A stretch of 52,319 nt of DNA from Ectocarpus siliculosus (Eukaryota; Sar; Phaeophyceae; Ectocarpales; Ectocarpaceae), in assembly GCA_000310025.1 (NCBI GenBank), contig FN648742.1, forward strand, positions 3,200 through 55,518, given 5' to 3'. This document shows positions 35,901 to 48,100 of this stretch, in pieces (position 1 is the stretch's first letter; every line of letters begins with the position of its first letter). A model generated the notes under the pieces. The model was not told where the DNA came from. It saw only the letters and a program-made list of their open reading frames with translations, and ran no database searches. A program made the position numbers and the translations under genes.

Positions 35901-37364
35901 GCTGCCACTCCATGCCCCTTGTCTAAGCTGATGATACGTTTGGCCGCGTCTTCCATTGTCAGGGGCGTCGTTGCTTGGACCACCGCTTGGAATGGAGGAC
36001 AGGGGAGATGGAAAGAGGCTACACAGGAGTGGAACAGCTTGTAATGGAGGACAGGGGAACATGGGTCGGGGCGGTACCTTGGGAAAGCTTGAGACCACGT
36101 CTGGGGCTGCACGTGATCGAAAGAAGGCGACGCGGCGGGGCGGGGATAATAATTAGAAGTGCGTACCAATCGGATTGCAGGCCGTTTTCCCTCCCAAATA
36201 TGGAGCACGTTCGGGCAGCAAGTGGATACTCTTATTTTGTTTTAGGCGTAAGTTGGCGTAGGATTCGGTGGTAACTGTTTGTTGCGCGGGGGCATGAAGG
36301 GTGGAGCACGCACGAGGGACCACACCCGCTCCGCATGCTAGAGTGAGAGGTAGCGGCGCATCAATAATAGTATCAGCAGTGGTGTGGCAGAAGGTTCTGA
36401 GTTCGGCGTTTGTAGCGCCCCTCGTGCTTGCTGTTGTCGCAACAGGTTGGAAAGCAGCCGCATGTGATAAAGGTCGAGAGGCAGCGAGATGAGTAATCCT
36501 AGGCACGTTATTCGTGACTGTTTGTACACGCCTCTGTATACAGCATTGGCAACGTCAGGAGACGAAGCGTTGCCGTCGTCTTACAGCAACCGAATGTCTA
36601 AATGTGATGCATGTAGAGGCGCGTACTAAATTGGTACGGTTACCCACTTCGTTTGTGTGGAAGGTCCAACCCTCCAACCCTCTTCTTCAGTAGAAGAGAG
36701 TGCCCACCCAACAACACAAGAAAAGTTCCCTTTTTTTTTTTACTGTTGTACCATTGAAAGAACCAATCGTCCACTCACATAGAAACAGGGACGATGAAGC
36801 GAGGAGATGGCGGTGGCCGCCAAGCATTTCGAACAACGCATACGTTTCACACCACACTCCGTCACTCGCTGTGGGTAAACCGACGCCCGTCCAACAAAGT
36901 AGATCATTCCGCACACCGATACCGTTGGGACGTTGCACGTTGATACTGCCCAAGAAACGGGTGTGTGTCCGTCGCCTACAATTAATTCGTTCTACCGTGC
37001 TGCTACTTGAATGTGAAACGATGCGAAATTAGTCGACGGGCAAGAAACGAACAGAAAAAAATATACACCCTGAGAGAAACTGGCGAGGGTGCACTCGGGA
37101 GTTCCTCAGTAGACTCAATCATGCTCTTCCCTGGTACCTCCCCCCCCCAAAAAAAGAAGAGTACACCCTCCCAACCCCCTTCCCCTCTCCTATTGCCTTT
37201 AGTACCGGAGCAGTCTCCACACCAACGACACAGACAGCAATTATTGTTCCTTGAAGACGGCCATCTCTATATTGCCATTACCCATGTGGCCGAAAAAACA
37301 AATGCAAGAAAAAAAAACGGTAGTCGACTTCTCTGTACTACCTCTGTATGGAAAACAACAAGCT
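32932..37364. other. Inter-gene region between genes B and A
   Basis: This 4.4-kb stretch has no convincing gene. Possible exon-like frames are noted at 33,500-33,640 (minus, LRQRPKECFGVLFAADKLE, flanked by 'cgacag' and 'gtacca'), 35,220-35,340 and 35,650-35,740 (both minus). None could be joined or matched to genes A or B. Simple repeats include AAG at 34,500-34,521 and CTC near 34,768-34,790. A two-copy ~50-bp tandem repeat ('tcgcctatctgggag') lies at 35,370-35,475. Confidence 0.4.
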
Positions 37365-40300
37365 CTAGGGACTCCCGCCCTCGTCGTTGCAGGATGATTC
37401 CGTTTCCGGCGATTTGTACCATCCAGGGCGAACGACAGACAAGCCTGGTTGGACGTGTACCACCCGACCCCGGCCCTCGGCAGCAATTTCCTGGCACACC
37501 TTGAGGAACACAGGGAACTCAGTAGAGCCGGTTCCCCTGAACTTCGCAACCAGATTGCTCGTCGAGTCAGTTCGTGTACACCTGTTCCGAACCTCGTGGG
37601 TTCCAACGTTATCTTCGGATTCATCCCACAAGGCGTAGAACGCCGGGCAAGATGTGGCAACCCTAAGATAAAGGCCAGCGTCCTCGGACACGACGCTCTC
37701 TTCGGACTCCTTGCACATCCGCCTTAGCAGTTGGGTGTCAGCGACGTGAAGGAGTCGCACGTACTGGAGGTTTTCGTCGTCGTCGTCGGGTTCAATCGAA
37801 GCATAGGCCTGCTCGCGCGAATCATACACGATGTACTCCCCCCACACGGGAAGGTCGGAAGCGCCCACCTTGTAGCGCTGGGCCTCCAGGGCGAAGAGAG
37901 CCGCACGAACGCCTAGCTCTTCCGGCGGCTGCGGCACGACATGCGCACAGAGTTGGGGTTTGACGAGTTTTGAGACGAACAGGAGCAGGCAGATGGTTCT
38001 AACGAACAAGAGGGTAGAGCACTGTACAAATTGGACAACAGATTCGAGGGAGATATTGCGCAAATTAGTTTGGAGAGTTTGCGACATGAAACGGTGCACG
38101 CTACCTACATTCATTCAAGGGTTCGGTGAGACCGCGATTTTTTTTTTTTATCAGATTAAAGTTTTTGTTTCTGAGAGGCGAATCCATCATGGCCGCCCAC
38201 CTCCCGACATCCATACATACACATGCCAATACTACTGCAAATATGCAAGACAGCTTCTTGCAATAAACTCACGTCCAGGCGTACTTCCCACTGGAAGTCA
38301 CGAGCCACCTTACACGCCACTTCAACCATGGCTTGGATCCTAGCGCCTTCTTCATCCTTCCCCCCTAAAACCAAATTTGCCGTCCAGGTGTCGATTTGGT
38401 CGACGATACCTCGCGGGGTGTTCTCCGGGGGAATGCCAAGCGGCAGCGTGCCATGGCGGACTTTGTGGATGTTGGTGGCCGGTGATTTCCGCTTTGGAGA
38501 TTGGAAGCAGCAAAGTATACAGGAGTTGAGAAAGGAAGGACCGGAGCGGCGGTTGGTGGGCTTAAAGAACGCGTAACCTGCACGCATATGTAATATCTCG
38601 CTCTACTTGTAGACTACACATCCATATATATTTATATGGTATTGAACTTTCCAGCACAGTCATCGCACGTATCCCCCACGACTTTCCTACAGTAAATACC
38701 AACGACGGCAGGAAAGCGGACGCATTACCAAGCAAAAGGAAGTTGAGCAAGTCTACCTACACTCACTGGGGGGGGAGGACCTGTGTTAGGGATGTGCTGA
38801 CAAGGGGAAAGCTGCAATGCATGTCGCTATTGCACAACAACAAGTATCCTTCGGGTGCCCACCATGAATATTCCCATTCTCCAGGGGTCTTCGAAGGCTC
38901 GCTCCGCCCGTGTGATGATGCCTTCGCGCTCGTTTGGGTCCGTTAGGAACAAGCCCACATTCCGCCCGTAATTCAGTGCTGTCTCGAGGACACCGTCCTT
39001 GTCGGCGGTAAGCGTCATGACGGTGTCCCCTTGCTTCGTGAAACTTGGGGATGCATAAAACGACAGAGTATACAGAACTGTGAGGTATGAGGGTTACGGT
39101 AGGGCTTGTGCGGCATGTGGAATTCTGGTACTTGGCACTCATCGAACGAGGGTTAGGGCGTCCAGGTATGTTATTATTTGATTGAGTGAAGACGACTATC
39201 CCCCGTACACCACCCGCACAACAACAAATAGTTCTTCCCATCCTGCCGATACGCCCCCCCCCCTCGTACCTGGTCCGGTGAGAACCCGGCGTGCTCCGTC
39301 CCGGCTTTGTAGGGATGCGAGGTCAATGGTCTAACGACTACGGCATGCACGACTATGAGTACACCCCCCCCCCCCTCGTACCCCATGAAGACACACCCCA
39401 CCCCCATCTACCGCGTGGTCCGTCCTGTCAAGGACGCGTGGTTAATGGTCTACCTCGCGAGGAGAGTAACCCCCACCCTACCCACTCACGGCCCACCGCC
39501 ATCTACGCAAATGTGCTACTTAGATGGGTGAGGGGTGAGATCCCCCCCGGAAGTTGGGAACAAGAAATAAAACAAACTATATGAATGGAGATATATCCAA
39601 ACCCCACACGCCATGTGGGCATTTCATGGGTGACGAGGATGAAGTATTTTATTTTCACGTACGAGCCTCTCATGTCGCGGAGTAAAGCGGCTCGTTCAAG
39701 ACTCAGGGGCTCACCGTTGAATCCTCCAGGAGGCGACGTTGTTGTGGAAGCATCGAGAAGCCCCAAGGTAGGGAACGTCGTTCATGACGCACTCGTGGCC
39801 ATTGTTGACAGGAATCCGCTCGCCATTTGCCCAAACCTTATCCGGAACGTTCTGCGGCAGCACGTCCTTGTTGCATCGGAAGCTAGCGCCATCGGGATGA
39901 GCGATAAGAAAGATGTCGACACCCCCTGAAAGATGGTTTGCCTTGGATGTAGCTGTGATTCCACCTCCCCTCTTTCCGTACACAACCACCAGCGGATTGT
40001 CTTCTACAACCAGTCCCAAATCGGGCCGCTTGAGGGCGTCTACACGGTGAAAAAGGAGCAAACAAGAAGCAACACGACACAATCGAACAAGGACGGCGCC
40101 TGTTAGTCCGTACGTGACGGAGGGGACAAAGGGCATCGGGAGCGTCTTCTTCTTCGCGCCCAGATAGTCCCTCCAAACTCCACGTCATTCCCCGCTAAAA
40201 AAAAATCGAAAGCAAGACGACGACGACCATGCTGACGTGAAAGCTCGTACAAGAGAGAAAAAGCAATAAATAGACAACACTGACCCTCGATGCGCCGACC

Positions 40301-43300
40301 ATGGTGAAGATAGGAGTGAGGAACGTGGACGATCATGGTGCCTTCCTCGTGCAAGAAGTCGCACACGCGGTAGATGATCTTGCTCAGGCGGTCTTTCCAG
40401 GGAGCAGTTTCCCTGAGCAGATCGTCGTTCACACCGGGATCGACGAACAAGAGCATGGCCTTGTCACCGTCGACCTCGATAGGAGAGTCGGGTCCTTCCA
40501 CGCGGAAATCACGACTAAGCGGCATAGCGTCGTTGATGCGGATGCACTCAGCCCTGTATGTCGACGGCAAGCAGTGGGTGGTGGGGCATGCGGCATGGAA
40601 ACCACGGGAACAAAAAGCAAAATAATGTCAGGGTTATGGATATTCGTTTGTTTATTTATTTCTTGCTGCTTCGGGCCTAGCGTCGACCAACAAGCTCTAG
40701 AGCGAATCTTGGGGAAATGGTACTAGTAGTGTACATCGCGCCTTCATCATTCATTGTCACAGTACCTGCGTAGGGTCTTGAGGTCGTCACCCGTGCCGCC
40801 AGGCGAGGACGGGAGAGTGGGCAAGGTCGGTGCCGGTGACGAGGGCGTTGGGTCCCTCCTGGGCCTTTTCCCCTTATCCCGCGCGCCGGTTCGTCCGGAG
40901 GGGGAAGACGGACCACCGTCCTCCCCGTCTCCCGAACGTCCTGGGGCGGGGCGCTTGCTGGCATCCTGCTGGCTTTGTTCCCCCTCCTCAGGACCCTCCG
41001 GTTCCGCTGGCTCCTCTGGCTGCTGCTGTGGCTGCTTGCTGAGGTGGCAGTCCTTGCAGTCTCTGACTTTCGACGTTTCGCTGTCCTCCGAAAAGTCGGT
41101 GTTCGCGCAACCACCAGTGTGGCGAATTTTGCAGACGGAACACGAATAGCTAAGGCGAGGGGAGCGAAGAGTAATGGGGACGAGAGACAACAAGGGTGAA
41201 GAGGGCGGCGATATTTGAACACTGTCGTGTCGTAAAAGAAGTAACTCCTACTTTGTACATGGCGCGATACATAGAGGCCGCGCGAAAATATACAATTAAT
41301 GGTAAGATGGACACGAACCGGTGTTAAAGTCGACAAGAAGGGTCACACCGGGCATGGGATGCGAGCGGCGTAAACTCGCGGTGAGATTGCGACGGTCGGC
41401 CACGCGAGCGGACAGGCCGCATATGAAATATAGGCGTGTTCCCAACAGGCGTGATCATTCATCCTGTACCTCCCTGGTCCTCACCTCGAAGAGGTTGGTG
41501 CTTTGCAGACGGTGCAGGCAAGACCCTCGCTGTTAGGGTTGCCGACGGGTTCTCGTGGACGTGGTTGCACTGGCTGAGTGACTTGCAGCTTCAAGCTTCT
41601 GACCTTGTTCAAAGCGCTTTCGTACAGTTCCTCGTGCTCGACGAGCATCGGGCGAAAGTTGAGGTCTTCGCGCATGACCTGCCATACGACGAACCAACAG
41701 AAAGCAACAAAACTTTGGCCTTCCACCCGCGACTATGTCCCGCCTGTAATAATTTGCGCGGAGAAACGCGACCAACCCTCCTCGCTCGCCCCAATCCGAG
41801 TGATTGCAGATGTGCTAGTGAAACCCGTCCCAATAACGGGCAGGGGGGAAAGAAGGGTGTGTGCATATGCAAAACAGCAAAACAAACACATAATAACTAG
41901 TGCTGGGTTGGCTGCGCCCATCCACAATAACCTGTACAGAACTCGAACCGCAAGGAAAAATGCTACAAACACGCTTAGGCGAACAAAGCAAACGCAAACG
42001 CCCTAAATTGTACGGGATTCACCTTCCTGATGGTGGGATGTAGCTTCGAGCGAATGGCCAACACTACATCTTCGTCGAGCTCCTTGATGTGCGGAGGAAG
42101 CGACTCGCGGAGCTCGCGTACCTCCGCCTCTCTCTCAAGTTGGTGTGGCTTGACGTAGTTAGCGTAGTGGCCGGTCTTCACGAACGCGAAGTCGCGGACG
42201 GTGCTGTTGATGTGGGCCATGGGAACCCCGGGAAGATATTGAATGCGGTCGAGGTTAGTGAACGTTCGTCGTCTTCTTTCTAGGGTTGCCCCTACCAATC
42301 ACGGACAACCACCGCAAGAACAATATTGCCGAGTGCCACGCCCCAATCTACGTTGTCGCTGCACTCACCCCTTCAGCTTGTCTGACCATTGGTCTCTGGG
42401 CACTACGTGCTCAATACCCTCGACCCAAGACGCCGTCATCTTCGCCCGAGCCAACGCCCAGCCTATCTCGTCCAACCCCTCGCGGTCTCCTTTTTTGGAC
42501 GTCTTCGGCATCCTGCAGAAGTACCCAAACCACACGGTGGGGTTCTAATCGAGGATGGTCTGCATGGATGCATGCGTTCCGACGCTGATCGTCCGCTTAT
42601 ATTGGTATACACGAGTGATCAACATGGCAGCGTAGAACCTTTGACACAAACACTACCGCCAACAGCAATACAGTTGCAGAGGATGTCAACGACGAACGAA
42701 GCATGTTAATATATCACGCTTGTATCACACTTGGATGGTCTTACTCGTTGCCTCCCATATTGCATACCTCACGTAAATGTCGAACATGAGGGCCTGGGTT
42801 TGCGGCTGCTCTTCTTTCAAGTCCCGCACGCGAGGGTCGGCGAGGAAGGCCTTGGTGATGCTTTGGTACCCTGGAACGCGTTGATCCGTCAGAGCACGAA
42901 GCGCGATCAGTGCTTCCTGGCTCGTGTCGTTGACGATAGAAATCCACTGGCGAAGGGTGTTGGCTGCCGGTGCCTGGCTACCAGCCTGAATATTGCAGCA
43001 AAAAGCACAGAAAACAATGCTATAATACGAAAATACTGGGGCTTGTACAGTAGTAACAGTACAGTAGTAACATGGCCTGATGTCGGCGACAGGCTACAGG
43101 AATAAACACCCACCAGAAATATGGAGAGTATCAGCACCAAAAGAATGCGTCAGTCGCACTCACCCCCTTCCAGCATGACGCTAGCTTAGCCGCGGTGACA
43201 GACGGTTTCGAACGACCATTAGAAGACCGCCGGCGACCTGATGATGCCTCTTTATCCTGGCTCATCAGCGACGTCATCATCCTACTGTAGAAATAGAGCT

Positions 43301-44391
43301 GATCGTAGATTGTCCGCGCTTGGAACGTGGCCGTCGTGACGTTGCACACTGGGGTGTACAGCAGCGGCAGCGGTGGCCCAGGAGACGAGTCACCGATCCA
43401 TCGGAAATGTGTGGGTGCGTTGTTGAGGAGTCACTACCGCCACTACCGTGTCGTTGTGTCAGGAACTGCTGTACCGCAGTACACCAACTAATAATGGTGT
43501 TATTCATTGGAGTATCTCAAAAGGGTACATCGTATGCTAGTCTTGTTCGTGCGGTGTTGCTGTGTTTTTCGTGGTATCGATAATTAATTCGGTCAATTCC
43601 GCACGTGAAGAGGCGCGCGAGCAGCGACGTGCTCATCATCTCTTCGTTGCTGCTGCGGCTGCGGCTGCTGCTACTTGCTGCGCCTTTGTAACATTATCGT
43701 CTGACACCTCGACTGCTACACACACCCTAACATACAAGTAAGTATGTACCATATGCAACATACATACCCTCCAAACAAAGTACAAAAATCCGACGCAATT
43801 TCTATGACAAGCTTGAGAGGCGATAGATGTGTTTGAGAGCAGCAGGAGGAGTGCTCGTAAGTAAGCGTAATCAACAGACGTCTTCCCAACAAGACCGTGT
43901 TTGCTTCATCCACTGTCGAGAGTACACTCTTCCATCTCACCGTCAGAGGCGATTTGCCTGGCGAAGCTATCCGCGATGAACCGGTAGCACGTGCACCTGA
44001 TGAGCCGATCTTCTCCGTACACCTCCTTGCAGGCAGCCAAGCGATGATTTCCATCGATGACGACGGCATGTAGCCTAGCGGCGAGCTCGGCAGTCATCTC
44101 TTGCCCTTCTGTCAGATCCGAGAACATCACTCGCGGAAAGCTATCCACCCATCCATGAGCTTGGATGCTCTCGACGACGTCCTGCACCGCGGTCGGGCTG
44201 GTTTGCCTGCTGTTCTCCGCCAACGTGATGTGCTTTAGTGGCACGTCCCACTCCTTCACGCAGTGCGAAGCCAAGACCTCGCCGATGTTTGTTGCGCTTG
44301 TCGGATCATCACCGTGGTCACCCGCAGAAGACGAAGCACCACCACCGCCACCAACAGCACGACGCCCTCGTCCTCGCTGCCCGTTGGCCAT
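37365..44391 (-). CDS. Gene A: ParB-like/zinc-cluster/methyltransferase-like fusion
   Basis: Twelve minus-strand exons join with consistent phases to about 1,128 aa: 44,391-43,941; 43,348-43,164; 42,985-42,768; 42,512-42,369; 42,275-42,023; 41,678-41,485; 41,149-40,766; 40,553-40,285; 40,039-39,715; 39,043-38,863; 38,491-38,273; 37,928-37,365 (stop). Exon 1 starts MANGQRGRGRR and holds a ParB/Srx-like domain (about residues 50-135), with LAENSRQTSPTAVQDVVESI and VIDGNHRLAACKEVYG. Exons 6-7 give a Cys cluster (about 472-496: CTVCK ... CSVCKIRHTGGC), then a Pro/Glu/Gln-rich linker. Exons 8-10 resemble a class-beta DNA N4/N6-methyltransferase. Motif IV-like LLFVDPGVNDD is at about 644-654, FLHEEGTMIVHVPHS follows, and last comes motif I-like FTKQGDTVMTLTADKDGVLETALNYGR (about 809-835, quoted in two parts: FTKQGDTVMTLTADKD, GVLETALNYGR). 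Neither DPPY nor FxGxG is intact. Exon 12 is a domain shared with gene B (GEYIVYDSREQAY). ParB-methylase fusions occur in phages and plasmids. The role here is unknown; DNA recognition or a non-catalytic partner of gene C is inference. Confidence 0.8.
39270..39380 (+). repeat. Dispersed ~110-bp repeat, inverted copy in gene A intron
   Basis: Matches the reverse complement of 30,903-31,012 at about 95 percent by eye ('atgcgaggtcaatggtcta', 'tccggtgagaacccgg'). It lies in the intron between gene A exons 9 and 10, on the opposite strand. The donor site 'ctgtgagt' of the gene B copy is 'ctatgagt' here, so this copy could not splice the same way. A weaker third relative follows at 39,415-39,465. 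Confidence 0.85.
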
Positions 44392-45151
44392 GACAAGGTC
44401 GGTCGGAGGAGCCTTGAACCCGCGTGGCAGGACAGAGAGGAGGAAGGTGACAACAAACAAACGGAGGCCAGAGGGGGACGTACGATTGATTGTTTGGTTG
44501 ATGGGTGTCGGCACGCCACGCGGCCACGGGCATCAGCGGGCCTCCTGCGGGTCTAATCCTAAGTACGCATTCGAGGTACCCCGCTTGATTATCGGGAACA
44601 TAACGAGTAGCGTTGCCCTACGTCTCCTCTGGACTCCCTAATCTCACAGTTCGAGAAATGGGGTGTCTTAGATTAAGGAGCGCAGGGATGAACTTTGCAA
44701 TCGTAACGACCAAAATTGGGGCCGCTGGGATTATATTCTTCTTTGCGACGATTTTTCCGTTCGATTCGATTACAAACTAATCATATCGTTCGTAGAACGA
44801 GCGTTTTTTCTTTAGATCTGCGCGGAAACGTCCGCGTGTCGGTTCAGACCACGATAGATTCCGATGTAATCGAATTGGCATCTCTGGTCTCCAAAAAGAT
44901 TAAAAAAATCGTCTGGCCTCTCTCACTGGTCATTTTGATTACAAAGCGCTGCCCTGAGCCCTGTAATAAAGATGTCCGCTTGTTGATGACACATCGATTA
45001 TCGACTGCTCTACCACTCTCTCTTTCCGGGTCGAGACGCGAGAGGTACGATACAGGGAGCTCTACTTCAAGAAACCCACACACACACGCACACACACCAC
45101 AGCAACCAACCGAGGAACCAAGGGCACACGTAGTAAGCGTCCAACGAAGCG
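44392..45151. promoter_or_regulatory. Divergent intergenic region between genes A and C
   Basis: About 760 bp separates the start codons of gene A (minus) and gene C (plus), so it must hold both promoters and 5' leaders unless non-coding exons lie elsewhere. No TATA-box or other element could be assigned with confidence. An alternating 'cacacacgcacacacacc' tract precedes gene C at about 45,079. Confidence 0.5.
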
Positions 45152-48100
45152 ATGCCCGTGGCGGATTCTGCGGCATGGCTCTTCGGGAAAGCAGATACCC
45201 CAGCGGACAAAGCGCGCCGGCAGCGCGAGGAGGAAGAGAGGCGCCAGAAGAGGGCACGAACGACTCCCCTTTTCAGGAGACAGGATGACTCGGGAGACAC
45301 CCTCGGGGCTCCACAGAAACAGCAGCGTTCCAAGCGCAAGTGGGGGGAACCACAATCCGCGCAGGAGTGTTGGGAGCGCATGAAGGCAACAAGCAACGAA
45401 CAGCAGCAGCAGCAGCAGCAGCAGCAGCTGCGGTGCTGCAGGTTGAATTGCATCGAGCTGTTCGCCAACGGCGGGGGGGGTAGGGATGATGACGAGGGCG
45501 GCGCCAGCAACAGTAACCACAGCAGCAACAGCAGCAACGACAACAACAACAACAGCTTTTGTCACGACGGGGATTTCTTGGAACGGGAGCAGGCCATTTT
45601 CAAAGGGTTCACGCGAGAGGAAGACCGCAAGCGGTTCGTCACGGAGCACGTCCCCCTCGCGAAGCTAAGTCAGGGAAGCATGATCGCGGCGGGCACCCCT
45701 GTCTGCAATCGAGCCTTCAGGGAGTTCTTCAGGGTTTCCGACAGCCTCATATGTTCATGCAAAGGGACGGAAAAGGCTCCGGCGTCTAGATCAGCGACAA
45801 GGTGTGTGTGTGTGTGTGTGTTGGTTTGTGGGCTGCTAGCGTGTTGGGCCTCGTTTGGTAAATACTACCACTTACTGTCAATAAGCAGTACTACTACAGG
45901 CATGCTGCTCTCAAGATAGACATAGACTATGTAAGATTAAGTATGTTTGTAGAGATTGCAGCAGCAGTAAGTAGTAGATAGCTGTCTACTTAATTAAACA
46001 TCCATAAATACGTACATTCGATGAGCGGGCAGCTCACTTGTACTTGTCCTTTGGCCTTTGGCTGACGACGTCTTTCCCGTTCGTGCATGTTGTCACTCCT
46101 GTATCGTTCATAATTGTGTGTTGATGGGTCTGTCTAAAGATGTCCTGTGCAAAAGACCAGAGATTCACCCAAGAGGGACAGGGCCATCGGCTTCCTTCAG
46201 CACTACCAGGACACGTTCGCGCAGCACATGCCGAATTCCGACGACAAGTACCTCTACCTAAAGAACAAAAATGTATGTATGTGTACGCACTTCATATGTT
46301 TGTATGTTTGTATGTATGTAGACTATGTACTGCGCGTATGTATTTGGGTTGTGACGGGAGGGAACATTACCCTCCCTCCTCAGTTTGTGGAAGGAAGGAT
46401 AGCCCAAAGACGCCAACAAGTTTAGTCTTCTGTATGTGGTGTACTCTTGTTCCCATGGTGGTGGTGGTGGTCGTGGGTGTGCGTGTGGAGCATTGCGCAG
46501 GTAAAAAAAAGGTCGATCCGCAGTAAATTGATAATATTATATCATTTATTTGTTGACCAGTTCGTGCTGACCGAGTGGTCTATCCTAATTGTTAGCCTTT
46601 TTCTGATTGGTAATACAAGCCTACTGCTGCTGTACTCTTCTATCTACCACTACCTATCGACGAGTCGCCATTGCCACAGCAACAGCTGGAGTACGTAAAT
46701 ACTGCTACTGGCAGCCGCATCCATCCACTATCCATGCACGCCTCTCTTTTCGACTACATGTATTGTCATCTTCGCAGGAGTTGTTTGACGAGTACGAGAG
46801 CAAAACCCGGAAGGAGCTCCACGGGGAGCTAGTGGGACTGGACGCAGCCCTCTGCACGCGCGAGTACTTCAACAGGATATGGGCCCAAGAGTTCCCCCAT
46901 CTCAAGTTGAAACCAACCGGAGACTTCATGCTTTGCAAGATCTGCACGCTCCTCAAGTCTGCGATCTTCGGAACGCAGTCCGGCTCCAGAGGCATCCAGG
47001 ACGAGGCGGAAAAAGACCTGAAGAGAAAGGAGTACGACGACCACATGGAGGTGCGTATGTATGTATTTGCTATTTGCGTGGTTTACAGCGTCATACGACG
47101 ACATCACAACCCAACATGTTTTTTGAACAGACGCCACAGCAGCACAAACCCGGGGATGCACAGTATATATTAGACACCCTGTCTACCGCCTACCTCCCCA
47201 AGAAGAGGTTCCAGGGGTGGTCACACCGGCTGCTGACATGATTGTCGCGCTTACCCTTGAACACGGAGCAGCTAATCTGTGCCTTCGTGTTCGTGTCGAC
47301 AGGACGTGAGCAACGACCGGAAGGCAATCTCAAAACTTAAGACGGCTGCAGCGAATGCCAAGATGAACGGGGTGCCGTGGGACCAGCCCTACTGCATGAT
47401 GGACGGCGCCAACCAGAGCAACTTCGTTGTCCCTCTGTCCAAGGACAAGGCTCACGGGATCGACGACAAGTAAGGGAACCCGTTGCTTTAGTAACGTAGT
47501 AACAATTTGTCGAGTAGGCTACGCGGAAAACACATACTTTAATGTAATTGGTTACGTTAACTTAAATCAGCGTGGTATCAGCGAACGTGGACAGGTCACC
47601 GGTCGTGAGGAAAAGAAGAAATAGGTGGTAGTAACAGGCCCGTCGGCCCCTTCATCCACCACGAGGAATCGCAACCCCACACCCCATCGCGCGCTCGCAC
47701 CGCCCCCTGTCTAATTCCTGTTTTCCAGGGGGTATGGCGAACGCGCGAAGGTATACGGTGTGCTCGTCGCCGGGATGGTCATGAACGTGTTCTTCGCCCC
47801 CCAGATTCTCGGCACGGGTGAGTGCGCATGATGACTCACGTTTGAGGCATGTTCGAGCAGGGTGGGAGACTTTACATCTGAGAACGTAGAAGGGAGCAAG
47901 CTATTCACGGACGGTAGCAAGATAAAACTCTTTCATTGCATGTTCGTTCATGATCGAAATGTTCGCCGCTTGCTGATGAGGCTTGCGTCGGTTGGTGTTA
48001 GGGTGCATTGCCGCGCGCAGGCAGTATGCCCGACTGCCATGCTCACACCTCTAACGCAGGGAAGTACGCTTGGCAGTCGCGTTATATTTACGTTGATTGG

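Noticed and set aside
42243-42548. Plus-strand 101-codon ORF opposite gene A exons 4 and 5
   Set aside because: It overlaps exons supported by splice phase and paralog similarity, and has no recognised domain.
42369-42552. Alternative gene A exon 4 acceptor ('gattag' at about 42,533) with donor GTGAGG at 42,772
   Set aside because: It is in phase, but gene B's homologous junction is phase 2, which supports the donor GTATGC and acceptor 'ctgcag' used here. Not excluded without RNA.
43906-44514. Starting gene A at the upstream end of the open frame (44,514)
   Set aside because: That first codon is GTG. The first ATG in frame is at 44,391, and the ParB-like domain begins well after it.
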